A program made the position numbers and the translations under genes. A stretch of DNA of 64,000 nt from Apostichopus japonicus (Eukaryota; Echinodermata; Holothuroidea; Aspidochirotida; Stichopodidae), in NCBI RefSeq assembly GCF_037975245.1, contig NC_092569.1, forward strand, positions 33,999,668-34,063,667, written 5' to 3'. Each line of letters starts with the position of its first letter. The stretch's first letter is position 1. Positions 22,685-34,130 of the stretch are shown in pieces. Under the pieces are notes generated by a model. The model was not told the origin of the DNA, did no database searches, and saw nothing but the letters and a program-made list of their open reading frames with translations.

Positions 22685-23223
22685 GGCGCGTAGCGAGGAA
22701 TTTGCCAAGGGAGGGGCGAAGTCTCTTGGCAAACTATCTAAGCAGGGGCGTCGGAAGCTATTTGGGATTGGTACGGCAGATCAGAGTGTGGCCATCTATC
22801 ATAATTATCGGGGAGGGGGAACGTTTGGTAGGTCAAACTACACTACGCACCATTATGGGTTGGCGCGTAGCGTAACGGAGATAATTTTGAAAAAATGCCT
22901 CCCAGATTGCAGGAAATGGCACTTCCGAGCTTGAAAACAAGACCCCTGCCATGCCAGAGTAGTGAAATTTAGCCTACTTGCCGTCATCATTATTGAAAAT
23001 TATTGAAAAATATACCTCCCAGATTGCATGAAATAGCAGTTCTCATGTGTCATATGAAAAAACAAGATTCTCCCTTGTCTGTTTTTGTACCCGATTAATC
23101 TCCTGAAACACATTTTTGAAGTATGTTTCATCTTGGTTCCTTATATTTTTCTTAGTCCTATTTTTTTTTTAAGCGCCGTGTAAGCGGCGTTCGCTGGACC
23201 TGCCGTACCGGTTCCGACGCCCC
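22685..23223. mobile_element. hAT-like repeat fragment
   Basis: Starts CAGGCGCGTAGCGAGGAATTTG, directly after the carrier tail, as in copy C, where the same junction occurs reversed near 5846-5862. A degenerate copy of the GGTTGGCGCG core lies at about 22858. The right boundary is unclear; no TSD found. Confidence 0.5.
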
Positions 23224-24767
23224 TGTAGCGTAGCGTCACCATGAGTTGGCGCGAATCGTACAAGAAAATTTTGGCCGAAAATTCCTCCCAGATCGCTGGA
23301 AATGACGCTTCCCATGCCCTGCTAGTTGTATATAAGCATTTTCTATTTTGAAATTACTAGCGATATCATAAAAAAAATATGCTCGGGGGGGGGTGGTCGC
23401 CCCCTTCCCGAAATCAGCCATGTCCAAACGCGGCACCGAGAGCCCCATGCGGCACCTAAAACTATTCTGGCGGCACCTGAAAAAAAAAACGAAAGGTGCC
23501 GTTTGCGGCACTGAGATCTGGTTTGTCAAAGACAAGTTTACTTCATCACTCCTGCCAGTCCTGGGATTCAAAGTTGGCTGCTCGCTGCTTCGGCTGACTA
23601 GCGCTTTGATGTCCGACGTCCACGTACGACTAGCTAGAATACGATGTATGTGCATATGCACTGTCAGTGTAATAAGTGTACGCAGTCAGCTCGTCAGTAG
23701 CCTACAGTGCAGTGTACGACTGTACGTGTATGCATGTATATATATGAAAACTGTGAATTGGTGGCGCGCTTGCATTACAGATGGTCACACACATCTCACT
23801 ACTATTTACTGCTTTGGACCCTCAACTTCCAACAACTTCCCCCCTCCCCCCCTGGTAGTCCTGTACAGTGCACCTATAGACACGTTTTCATGATATTTGT
23901 TTTACTTTTCTGTCTTGGGACTCTTGGCCCAGGTGTGGATCCAGGAGGGGCGCACGCGGCGCACGCCCCCCCCCCCCCCCCTCTTTTCTATGACCACTGA
24001 TTGTTTGACCATACTCCGAAAAAGAGCAATTATATATGGAGAATATCCTTTCCAGATGATGGGAAATCGCATCTGAGCGCATCTACAATTCGAATTTTCT
24101 TGGGGGAGAAAACCCAACCATGCTTTCTCGCCTCCCGTGCTCGCTCGCACCCGACCCACGTTAGTTGATGCAAAGTGAGACTCACAACTCACAAGGTAGT
24201 AAAAAAGTTACCACATTGTGGGCTCGGTTACGTCATAAGTAGAGTTGTGTGACGTCATCACTCACTAATGTTTGCACGCGGCACTCAAAAATAATTCAGT
24301 GGAAAATGCGGCACTGAGCTTGTGGGATCTTGGACAAGTATGCCCGAAATGCGTCATGTTCCCCGACGACTCTGTCGAGTTCGAGACCAGCCACAGTTGG
24401 TTTCATAGCACAATTGTACAATTGTTTAAGGCGTCCATACACACACACACACGCGTTATGAGAGAACATGTATAGTATATATATAGATACATTAGTGAGA
24501 GAGGGAAAATGGAAACGTCAAAAATGGAGTTGTCGGTGTAAGGGGTTGGGTGAGATGCACGCCCCTTCCGAAATCCTCGATCCGTCACTGGCTACCCTGT
24601 GTTTATAATAGGGATCAGCGTTTTAATGATGTCACTGTTCCTCGTTCTCTTCCCGGTGTCTTGGCGTTTTTCTTTTACTCCCTACTTTTCTCCCTTTTCT
24701 CTCTTTTTTCTCTCCTCTTTTCCTTACCCGGGGGGCGCGCGCCCCCAACGCCCCCCTGGATACGCGC

Positions 24768-24772
<5 letters not shown>
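23224..24772 (+). mobile_element. Interspersed repeat, family 2 (copy 3, interrupted)
   Basis: Homologue of 5138-5860 in reverse orientation. It contains the GCGTCACCATGAGTTGGCGCG core near 23231, TTTTGAAATTACTAGCGAT, a G-run followed by GGTCGCCCCCTTCCCGAAAT, then about 0.9 kb of other sequence (roughly 23430-24330). The family resumes at CCGAAATGCGTCATG and runs through the CT tract to CTGGATACGCGCCTGA. The interrupting piece has its own ends resembling CAGGTGTGGATCCAGG near 23931. Open frames here are not supported as genes. Confidence 0.6.

Positions 24773-24806
<34 letters not shown>
24771..24806. repeat. (TA)n tract
   Basis: About 36 bases of TA at the 3' side of the SINE, possibly its tail. 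Confidence 0.9.
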
Positions 24807-24810
<4 letters not shown>

Positions 24811-24928
24811 GAAAATCGTAATGAGTTGGAAAATCAAGAACAGTGAAAAAACTTTCAGCCTCTACCGGGATTCGAACCACGGGCCTCTCGCTCTGTACGC
24901 GGACACCCTAACCACTAGGTTATGGACG

Positions 24929-24931
<3 letters not shown>
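24806..24931 (-). repeat. tRNA-derived SINE
   Basis: On the - strand the first 75 bases have a polymerase III A box (TAACCTAGTGGTTAGGG, about 24906-24922) and a B box (GTGGTTCGAATCC, 24868-24880) at tRNA-like spacing. About 50 unrelated bases and a TA-rich tail follow. The stems pair imperfectly, so it is not a working tRNA. Long (AT)n runs bracket it. Confidence 0.75.

Positions 24932-25020
<89 letters not shown>
24932..25020. repeat. (TA)n microsatellite
   Basis: About 90 bases of uninterrupted TA repeat abutting the 5' side of the SINE. Confidence 0.97.
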
Positions 25021-25021
<1 letters not shown>

Positions 25022-26092
25022 CTTAACTATGGCCAACATGGTTGATTGCGTCTAAATTATGTATTGTTTGCTAAACCGTTTGTATTACTCCATTGTCTCA
25101 TATTATGGAGGCAGTCTTCTATTGTGTTATAGTACTATGGTAGGCCTATTATATGCTAGAAGTATAGCAACTTACTTTATATGGCATAAAGAATTCAGTG
25201 GTTTCACACTTCACCCAGGGAGTTTAAATGGCAACTCCATGTTCCACCGATTTTGTTAAGATATACGACGTCAAAACTTGGATCCCCACGTATACATTGG
25301 CATACATTTCAGAGACCTATCATTCCTCTTATTATCGTTATTATTGTGTGTTTGAGTTTAATGTCGATACGAAAGTACATGAAAGTACATTTTTAAGAAA
25401 AGTCACCAAGGAAAGAACCGGGCAAGAAAAACCCAAAACCGAACCGACTGATTCACTCTCAACACCAGCGCCTTGTCTAGAGACTGTGGCTGTGTGCTCA
25501 TCGTCAGGTGTGTATCACGATTCCCCATAGAAGGGTAACATAAATGCTACGCATGTAGTTAGCAAAGAGGTTATTCACCAAAAAACGGAGCACGTACCTT
25601 CTGTGCCCCTGATTGTTTCAAAGTGAATAATTATTATAACCATGGAGCACCGGAACATTTTTTTTATTCCTTGTGCTATTTTTGTGGGCTGTTTCTTAAA
25701 AGATAGCCTAGGTTGCCCTAATGAAAATCTGAAAAGGGCTAACTCTCAAATGTTCACACAGCCCCTACCCCAGGGGGAGGGGAAAATATTAAGAATTCAT
25801 CTATGAAAGAATATCTGAAAATGTTGACGCAAAAGAAGAAAACCTGAATGGCGATCGATGATTATATAGAGGCATATTATATTTATATATTATAATTATA
25901 ATTATATATTATATTTATATATTACAATTATAATATCACTACACTGTAATTATGTTTTCAAGTTCTCAGACCTGATAAACAAATGAACTAACGCCATGCA
26001 GTGTGTAAGACCTGGTAAGAATACCACTTGTGTGAAATTACGTAATGATCTTCGACCAATGGATTAAGCTACAGTTGATGGAAACTGGAATT
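25021..26092. other. Unassigned; AT-rich patch
   Basis: No supported gene. AT-rich near-palindromic ATATTATAATTATA repeats occur at about 25870-25930. A 100-codon frame at 25228-25530 lacks a domain or splice context I could defend. Confidence 0.35.
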
Positions 26093-26137
26093 TTTAAAAC
26101 TAAGAAAAGGCTCCACCACCATATATATATTTATATA

Positions 26138-26202
<65 letters not shown>

Positions 26203-26223
26203 GAGCCTTTTCTTAGTTTTAAA
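26093..26223. repeat. Inverted repeat flanking an (AT)n tract
   Basis: TTTAAAACTAAGAAAAGGCT (26093-26112) is exactly reverse-complemented at 26204-26223; one further inner base pair extends it to 21 bp. Between the arms lies an (AT)n microsatellite, about 26121-26199. Confidence 0.9.
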
Positions 26224-27413
26224 TTTTCATCAAGTTTGATATTCTACCAGCCATATTCCTATTCCATTTTCTCTAATATCAACCACCTTAATCATCCTCC
26301 CATGGGTTTCATGCTGAGATGTTTATAAAGGACATTAAACCTTGAAATGCTTTGGTGTTGAACTGGCCATTTTACTTAAATCGCTCGGTTCCATTTCGAA
26401 CGGTCTAGCTGAAGGTGTGTCTGGATGTGATGCAGTCTGTGTTAATCTAAGAAGGGACAGTGCCTCTGTAAACACATGCCAGCCTTTTGTAAGAAGAATT
26501 TGAATTGATTAAATGCATGCTTACTTTGTGAAATGTTAACAGATTGGATCTTTTTTGCTTCAAAATTATATTTTGGGACTAAATGATGACAGAGACCAAA
26601 AAAGGTGTGCAAAGTACTTCGAACTTTGAAACTTTGAACCGTTTTACAGAGTTGATAAAAGTGTCTCCCACCATTGACGTACTAAGCATAATAATGCAGC
26701 TTTGTCAAGAGAGTAATTGGGGGCAAGAGTGTACTATTTTTTTTTTTTTTTCATGGGTTCAAATATTCTAATGATGATAGTGAAGAGGAAGATATAACAC
26801 AAGATTTGACAATTGATTTTGATATAGATTAATTGTACAGAAATAGAGACTACAGCACTGTGGGCTCATGGATCTAACTTTGAAGGCAGAACAAAATGGT
26901 ACTTTGTATTCTTAAAGAAAGGGACAAGATGAGACCACCTGGATATCTTCTTTGAAAGCTTTAAGTACCATTGTCAAATACTGTATAAAAGTTAGCATCC
27001 CTTCAATGAATTCAAACAAATATATTTTTAATCTTTTTGATAACCAGAATAAATCTGAAATTCAATGTTGATCTTGTTTTGAATGATCATTTCAGAATGC
27101 AAGAATCGAGATAGAATGCATAGCGTCATTTGGCCATGCTGTTCGACCGATGAGCAAGCTGTGATTGGACGGTTGTCTATCTTGAAACTGATGACAATTG
27201 CCATGACAACTTCATCACCTCATTATAAAAGTAGAATTGCGAAATTTGCTGCTGACATAATGAAGAAAATCATACAGATTCAATATATGTAAACACGAAA
27301 TGGATTTTTGACTTTATAGGCAACAGTTTATACTGAAAGAAAAAGAGTGGCTTCCATTCTTTGTTTAATTGGATGCTTGGAAAGAAGACGGCGCATCCAG
27401 CCGAAGATGCAGC
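26224..27413. other. Unassigned non-coding
   Basis: No element ends or convincing exons. A poly-T run lies near 26739-26751. Confidence 0.35.
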
Positions 27414-27421
27414 GATCGATA

Positions 27422-29163
27422 CAGGGGCGTAGCGAAGGGGTTTTTGTTGGGGGGCTGTGGAGAATTTGATTTGCCGACGGATCTGGAAGTGGTGACTGAA
27501 ATGGGGGAGGGGTCTAAGGGGAGGGGGTGTCCCCCTCCCCTTTGGCAATTTTTTAGTTTTGAAACGTCCTTAGATGCAATCTGGTGCATATTTTAAGTCA
27601 AATTTGATTTGCCGACGGATCTGGAAGTGGTGACTGAAATGGGGGAGGGGTCTAAGGGGAGGGGGTGTCCCCCTCCCCTTTGGAAAATTTTTAGTTTTGA
27701 AACGTCCTTAGATGCAATCTGGTGTATATTTTAAGTCAAATTTGATTTGCCGACGGATCTGGAAGTGGTGACTGAAATGGGGGAGGGGTCTAAGAGGAAG
27801 GGGTGTCCCCCTCCCTTTTGGCAATTTTTTAGTTTTGAAACGTCCTTAGATGCAATCTGGTGCATATTTTAAGTCAAATTTGATTTGCCGACGGATCTGG
27901 AAGTGGTGACTGAAATGGGGGAGGGGTCTAAGGGGAGGTGGTGTCCCCCTCCCCTTTGGAAAATTTTTAGTTTTGAAACGTCCTTAGATGCAATCTGGTG
28001 TATATTTTAAGTCAAATTTGATTTGCCGACGGATCTGGAAGTGGTGACTGAAATGGGGGAGGGGTCTAAGAGGAAGGGGTGTCCCCCTCCCTTTTGGCAA
28101 TTTTTTAGTTTTGAAACGTCCTTAGATGCAATCTGGTGCATATTTTAAGTCAAATTTGATTTGCCGACGGATCTGGAAGTGGTGACTGAAATGGGGGAGG
28201 GGTCTAAGGGGAGGTGGTGTCCCCCTCCCCTTTGGAAAATTTTTAGTTTTGAAACGTCCTTAGATGCAATCTGGTGTATATTTTAAGTCAAATTTGATTT
28301 GCCGACGGATCTGGAAGTGGTGACTGAAATGGGGGAGGGGTCTAAGAGGAAGGGGTGTCCCCCTCCCTTTTGGCAATTTTTTAGTTTTGAAACGTCCTTA
28401 GATGCAATCTGGTGCATATTTTAAGTCAAATTTGATTTGCCGACGGATCTGGAAGTGGTGACTGAAATGGGGGAGGGGTCTAAGGGGAGGTGGTGTCCCC
28501 CTCCCCTTTGGAAAATTTTTAGTTTTGAAACGTCCTTAGATGCAATCTGGTGTATATTTTAAGTCAAATTTGATTTGCCGACGGATCTGGAAGTGGTGAC
28601 TGAAATGGGGGAGGGGTCTAAGAGGAAGGGGTGTCCCCCTCCCTTTTGGCAATTTTTTAGTTTTGAAACGTCCTTAGATGCAATCTGGTGCATATTTTAA
28701 GTTAAATTTGATTTGCCGACGGATCTGGAAGTGGTGACTGAAATGGGGGAGGGGTCTAAAGGGAGGGGGTGTCCCCCTCCCCTTTGGCAATTTTTTAGTT
28801 TTGAAACGTCCTTAGATGCAATCTGGTGCATATTTTAAGTCAAATTTGATTTGCCGACGGATCTGGAAGTGGTGACTGAAATGGGGGAGGGGTCTAAGGG
28901 GAGGGGGTCTCCCCCTCCCCTTTGGCAATTTTTTAGTTTTGAAACGTCCTTAGATGCAATCTGGTGCATATTTTAAGTCAAATTTGGCACGGAAGAAGCT
29001 CCCGTTCTCCTTTTTCTATTCAGCTTTCCTTCTTTCTTCCCCTTCCGCTCTCTTCACCTTTTCTCCTTTTGCCGACAGACCCAAAATTTGCCGACAGCGA
29101 CCAAATTATTGGGGGGGTGTGACACCCCCCCCCACACCCCCCCCCCCGCTCGCTACGCCCCTG
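27422..29163. mobile_element. hAT-like element with perfect TIRs and TSD, satellite-filled
   Basis: The ends CAGGGGCGTAGCGA (27422-27435) and TCGCTACGCCCCTG (29150-29163) are perfect 14-bp inverted repeats. GATCGATA flanks the element on both sides (27414-27421 and 29164-29171), a perfect 8-bp duplication. An 8-bp TSD and CAGGGGCG ends indicate the hAT superfamily. No transposase is encoded. Almost the whole interior is eleven 138-bp tandem units. The unique right part contains a CT-rich stretch and a GGGGGTGTGACACCCCC hairpin near 29115-29132. Confidence 0.88.
27473..28990 (+). repeat. 138-bp tandem repeat, 11 units
   Basis: GCCGACGG recurs exactly every 138 bases from 27473 to 28853. Units 2 to 9 alternate between two variants: AAGGGGAGG..GGAAAATTT..GGTGTATA and AAGAGGAAGG..GGCAATTTTT..GGTGCATA. 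They therefore form four copies of a 276-bp dimer. Units 1, 10 and 11 are close to a common ancestor. Most units contain or nearly contain a 10-bp inverted repeat, GGGGAGGGGG-TGT-CCCCCTCCCC. No open frame runs through the array. Confidence 0.97.
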
Positions 29164-29171
29164 GATCGATA

Positions 29172-29640
29172 TGTAAATGAAATAATGAAACTTTGCTTCA
29201 CGATGTTTGATTACAATGCAGACAAAACAGCATAAAGTACTTTGTGAGGTCAATTGCTAAGGACTTTTGAAAAGTGGTTTTTTCAATTGAAGATTACAAG
29301 TTACGCTGCTAGTGGGCATGCTGTATGAATAAAAAAAGATGATTTGGAAAGTTCAGATTTTAAAATTACCACTTTGCTATTTACATTTGGACTATACTGT
29401 TAAGAAAGTATCTTGGAGGTAAAATCAGAGTTGTTAGCAAGTGTCACATGGATGGGTCAAGTCACTAGTGGGTCCAGAGTACTCACTGACAGAATGGGTG
29501 GGCAAATGATTTGTTTCCAGACTGTGCCCTGGGTGTTATATTTTTGCAAAATTTATAGCAAATTTAAAATAATTATGTCCAAATTATTATTATGGTATTT
29601 GCCGTACCTACCTCGCCAAATTGGTAAGTGGATAGCACGA
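29172..29640. other. Unassigned non-coding
   Basis: The 153-codon + strand frame starting at 29413 runs into repeat sequence after 29640 and shows no recognisable domain. Confidence 0.35.
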
Positions 29641-30140
29641 AACCTGCATATGTCAATTTTAATTCAACATATGTCGATCTCTTCCACATATGTATGTATT
29701 GTATGTATTTTAGATCCTCCTGCAAGCAGGAACTCGGGAAGAAGCCTCATTGGCTTATCAAAGCCGCAAGCTGACCGAAGTCAGTCTCTTACATTCATAT
29801 TTAACGTCCATGATTATGAATTGTCAATTGTCAACAACTCTGTAAGTGGACGACATACATTAATCTTGGAGTGAATCGAACTGGGGTCCATATGATTGGA
29901 AGGCAACGGCGTTAACCATTGAGCTAACACTCCTTGGTGTTGATTCCTTGCTGATATGTTGATTCCTTCCAATCGCATCACTAGAAAACAACATGTGACA
30001 CTTGTCGTCCAATGAGAGCATGAAAAACTGATATGTGTCAATTGACTTAGACTTATGTCAATTTAATTTGACGTATGTCGAGTTCGTCCAATCAGAGCAC
30101 CAACATCTGTCAGTGTAATTCAACATATGTCGATTTCTAT
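29641..30140. repeat. Repeat region with AATTCAACATATGTCGAT ends
   Basis: AATTCAACATATGTCGAT occurs near 29661 and 30116 in the same orientation, with further diverged copies (AATTTGACGTATGTCGAGTT) between. A tRNA-like segment lies inside. The element class is unresolved. Confidence 0.4.
29868..29933 (-). repeat. tRNA-Gly(UCC)-like remnant or SINE head
   Basis: The - strand reads GGAGTGTTAGCTCAATGGTT, then GCCTTCCAA (a UCC anticodon loop like that of tRNA-Gly) and a B box AGTTCGATTC, ending CACTCC. At 66 bases it is too short: the 3' half of the T stem is missing and the anticodon stem is broken, so it is not a functional tRNA. The 6-bp GGAGTG/CACTCC pairing may be fortuitous. Confidence 0.6.
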
Positions 30141-30296
30141 GGCAAGTTTAGAGAAGGACAGGAGCGTGACGAGTGTTACCTCGAACGCCTAGCGTTATTC
30201 TTACAGGCTAATAACATATACGCGATGACAGAGCCGTGTGTACGTTCCTCACTGTGGTAGGTCCGGTAGCCTATGCGTTGTTAAAATCGCTATCGT

Positions 30297-30527
30297 CACC
30301 GACGGGCTACAATCCAGGCTTCGCAGTACTACGAGGATCGACCCCGTGGGGCTACGATCCATTCTTCGTCGTACTACGAGGATCGACCCCGTCAGGCTAC
30401 AATCCAGTCTCCGCTGTACTATAAGGATCGACCCGGTCGGGCTAAAATCAAGTCTTCGTCGTACTATGAGGATCGACCCCATCGGGCTACAATCCAGGTT
30501 TAGCCGTATTTTGAGGATCGACCGCAA
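30297..30527 (+). repeat. 45-bp minisatellite, about 5 units
   Basis: GATCGACC recurs every 45 bases at 30336, 30381, 30426, 30471 and 30516. Because 45 is a multiple of three, long frames stay open on both strands and give apparent 15-residue protein repeats. GC-rich relative to its surroundings. Confidence 0.92.
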
Positions 30528-30699
30528 ACTTGGCATATATTCCCAATGATGATGGTTTTATTGTGTTTTAACTAGTGTCATACGTTGCTACTCTATCTAA
30601 TTGGATGATAGTAGAGTTAATCAAGGGATACTCGTCAGTTCCATATACAATAATAAGTTTGATAATCAAACATCATTGACCCGTTTGTGACGCCCAGTT

Positions 30700-31440
30700 T
30701 GATATCCCAAGAAGATAAGCATGGCTAAACCTCATATTTGGTGTGTAGTGATATCATATTGAGGGAAAGAAGCCTATTGTTTTTGGTAGAGGTCAAAGTT
30801 CATTTTGGGTCACCAGTGGTCAAATTTTGAAAACCTTGCTAACTCGATATTACAAGAAGAGAAGCGTGGGGAAAACCTCATTTTGGTTTGTAGAAGTAAC
30901 ACATTGTTTACAAGAAGCGTATTGTTTTTGGTGGAGGTCAAATGTTATTTTGGGGTCATCAGCCGTCAAATTGTGAAAACCTTGTAAACATGATATTGCA
31001 AGAAGAGAACCTTGGACAGATCTAATATTTGGTTTGTAGATGTACCATACCAAATTTACGGAGCCTATTATTGCTTTTGGTGGAGGTCATAGGTCATTTG
31101 AAGTCAACAAACGCCAACCATTTACTTCATTCCCCTCTTACCTATCTCTCTACACTAACACACCTTACTAAACAAAATATCGCAAGGGTAGCTTGGACAG
31201 ATCGCATATTTGGTATGTAATTGTACCACATTGAGTACAAGAAGCCTTATGTTGTGGGCGGAGGTCAATGGTCGTTTGAGTTCACCATGGGTCAAATTAT
31301 GAAACCATGATTTACACAATTTTTCAACAAGGACAGATGTCATATTTAGTATGTTGATGTATCTATCACATTTAGCACAAGAAGCCTGTTGTTGAGGTCA
31401 ATGGTCATTTCAGGACAGCCTGTGTCATTGTGAATATATT
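30700..31440 (+). repeat. Diverged tandem repeats of about 150 bp with AGGTCA
   Basis: Successive units contain TTGGTGGAGGTCA or a variant (near 30785, 30929, 31079 and 31255), then GGGTCAAATTGTGAAAACC and ACAAGAAG.., at intervals of about 145-175 bases. The last unit begins the larger segmental array. Confidence 0.7.
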
Positions 31441-34130
31441 GTCTGTCACATCACACTGATTTTCACTGTATTACTAAGATCAAGTATATGTTGTACTCAG
31501 CTTACTATACATTACTTCAGATACATGAAGAAAACTGCTCATGTTACATCATCGAAACCACAATGCATTATTTGCATTCTGGTTATTACAGCTAGTCATT
31601 TTTAATGGTTTATTAAGCACTCGAGGCTTATAATAAAAGATTTTCTAGTGCGCAGAAAAAAAACGTTCATCATAATATTTTCCACCGCCACTCATAAACC
31701 AGTACTGTTCGGTTTTAACCTTCTTAAACATTTAACTCAAATTCACAGCAATTAATTGAAAAGCCTCCTCTCGTAGAGTCAAAGTATAGGCCAACTTGGA
31801 TATACGAGGATGATTATTAACTGTGATTTCAACTGTTAATTAGGCCTAATATGAACCGAAGTTGTTGGGAATATTTGCGGCACACAACGTTCATTCATAA
31901 TTTGATTCTATACATGCTGGCAAGAAACCTTCACCCATGCAGGACTAACATGTAATTTGTAAACATCAACATGTTTGTTTTCCTATGTTTAATTACACTA
32001 TGTTGTTTTGAATTTAGATTAGCTGTTTCAATTCAATATTTTTTTCTTAAGTTCTTTATTCCAGTATAAATTATATAAAATGTATACCTAGGACCAATTA
32101 TATATATGAAAACCAATAATTAATTAATTAAAATGATTACAATAGAGACAGATTAAATAAAAGATATTGTGTGAACAGTCCAATTTTCCTCAATGAAACA
32201 ACATTAGTAACTGATATAAGCGGTTCGGTGAACTGTGTTGAAAGCACTTGGATTTATGTTAAGTTATGAATGAATTTATATAAATTACCTTAAGGGATGT
32301 GAAGTTCACAATATGCCAATGACTGTAATGTATTCGATTTCAAATGCAACACAATTTTGAAGTATTTATTTGTATCTTACAACAACAACAAGTACCCTAG
32401 CTGAAACAAATTTATCATTATACGTCTGACATCACATCTGCTTGCTTCAAGTTCACTTTTGGTCTCGGTATCAATCTGATGTTAACTGAAAACGTTGCCT
32501 AGGGAATGAATTCAAACTTCAACTGGAAGCTTAGATTGTATTCCTCTTTCATCAGTCCAAAATATACTTTCTCCATGGAATAGCCTTTTTATAAGTTTGG
32601 TTATCTATCGCCGACTGGTATCAGGGAAAATAAAATCCGTTGCCATAACAACCTCAAAAAGTCAATAAACAAACTCTGATTATGGTCTTTTTATTTCATC
32701 AATATGGAATATTTTACGAAAGATTGTGACGATCATTAATCGCCCCATTTACTAGAAATTAATTAAGAACTTCCATTTTATATTACAGTTTTGAGTTTTC
32801 TATAGAAGACGTGCGACTTTTTATACAACACTCAATCACAATAGGTATATGAATACACAATTGTCTTTGCCACCGCTTGCTAACTGTATGGTTCTGAAAG
32901 GACACTTAATTGTGTAGACTTTCCGTGTATAGGTATAAGCAGGTAACAACTCCCATGGTATGGGTTACGCGATATCTCGACCATTTGATAATTTTATGTT
33001 ATGGGTTACGTCTGACATCACATCTGCTTGCTTCAAGTTCACTTTTGGTCTCCAGTATCAATCTGATGTTAACTGAAAACGTTGCCTAGGAAATGAATTC
33101 AAACTTCAACTGGAAGCTTACATTGTATTCCTCTTCAAATATACTTTCTCCATGGATTAGCCTTTTTATAAGTTTGGTTATCTATCGCCGACTGGTATCA
33201 GGGAAAATAAACTCCGTTGCCATAACAACCTCAAAAAAGTCAATAAACAAACTCTGAGTATGGTCTGTTTTTTTGTTTTTTTCATCAATATGGAATATTT
33301 TATGAAAGATTGTGACGATCATTAATAGCCCCTTTTACTAGAAATTAATTAAGAACTTCCATTTTATATTACAGTTTTGAGTTTTCTATAGAAGACTTGC
33401 GACTTTTTATACAACACTCAATCACAATAGGTATATGAATACATAATTGTCATTGCCACCGCTTTCTAACTGTTTACATACGTATATGCTTTCAAGTGAT
33501 CATGAAAAGTTCTGAAACTTGGTTCTGAAAGGACACTTGTGTAGACTTTCCGTGTATAGGTATAATCAGGTAACAACTCCCATGGTATGGGTTACGCGAT
33601 ATCTCGATCATTTGATAATTTTCGTCAAAATGTCATGTTAGTAGAATTGTCATCAAAAATCTTGTTTTGTCAAGTTAAGTTTATCTAACGCAACAACTCA
33701 TAAATGTTAAATGTGATTCCAAGATATCATGTTAATGATGTTTTGCATAAACTAAAGCAATGACTTTGTACATGTAACAGGTAACGTGCAAGAAGCAACT
33801 CGAGGAAATGGAAATTTTCGTCAAGATGTCACTTGTTCCTCACTCGGCAAATATCGCATATGTTGACACGCTGTCGAGGTATACTAACATAGTGCTTCTA
33901 TACATCTCGTCTGCATGTGCCGCCAATGCCACCGTAATAAAAGAAAATAAAACATTGCTTTTTAATATACAATAATGCATACACTTTTCTTTGCAAAATA
34001 TATCTATTCTTTGCACAAAAAGAGGGGGGGTGGGGTTGGCTCGCACAAGATTTCGCTGAAGTCCGTTTTGGGGTCAGATCTAAGAAGGGCAGACCAATTA
34101 CCATGGGCGTATAGGAGCCCAATTTGGTTT
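31107..34130 (+). repeat. Segmental array, copy 1
   Basis: Blocks in order: P (31107-31920, with CAACAAACGCCAA..TTTACTTCA), Q (31921-32420), R (32421-32995, starting CGTCTGACATCACATCTGC), a tandem second R (33007-33780), and S (about 33780-34130). All blocks recur in copies 2 and 3 at high identity. No protein or transposon function is recognised. The uninterrupted P/Q junction (..TGCTGGCAAGAAACC, about 31915-31929) is an empty site for the CACTA-like element. Confidence 0.8.

Noticed and set aside
24868-24931. A genuine tRNA gene
   Set aside because: The A and B boxes are good, but the acceptor and T stems do not pair and a non-tRNA tail follows; it fits a SINE.
27473-28990. CRISPR-like array
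   Set aside because: Units are contiguous 138-bp repeats without unique spacers, in animal DNA.
29868-29933. A genuine tRNA-Gly gene
   Set aside because: Only 66 bases; the T stem is half missing and the anticodon stem is unpaired, so it is a SINE head or remnant.
30238-30549. Arg/Ser/Ile-rich repeat proteins on both strands
   Set aside because: Both strands are open only because the minisatellite unit is 45 bp; no start context or splice evidence favours either.
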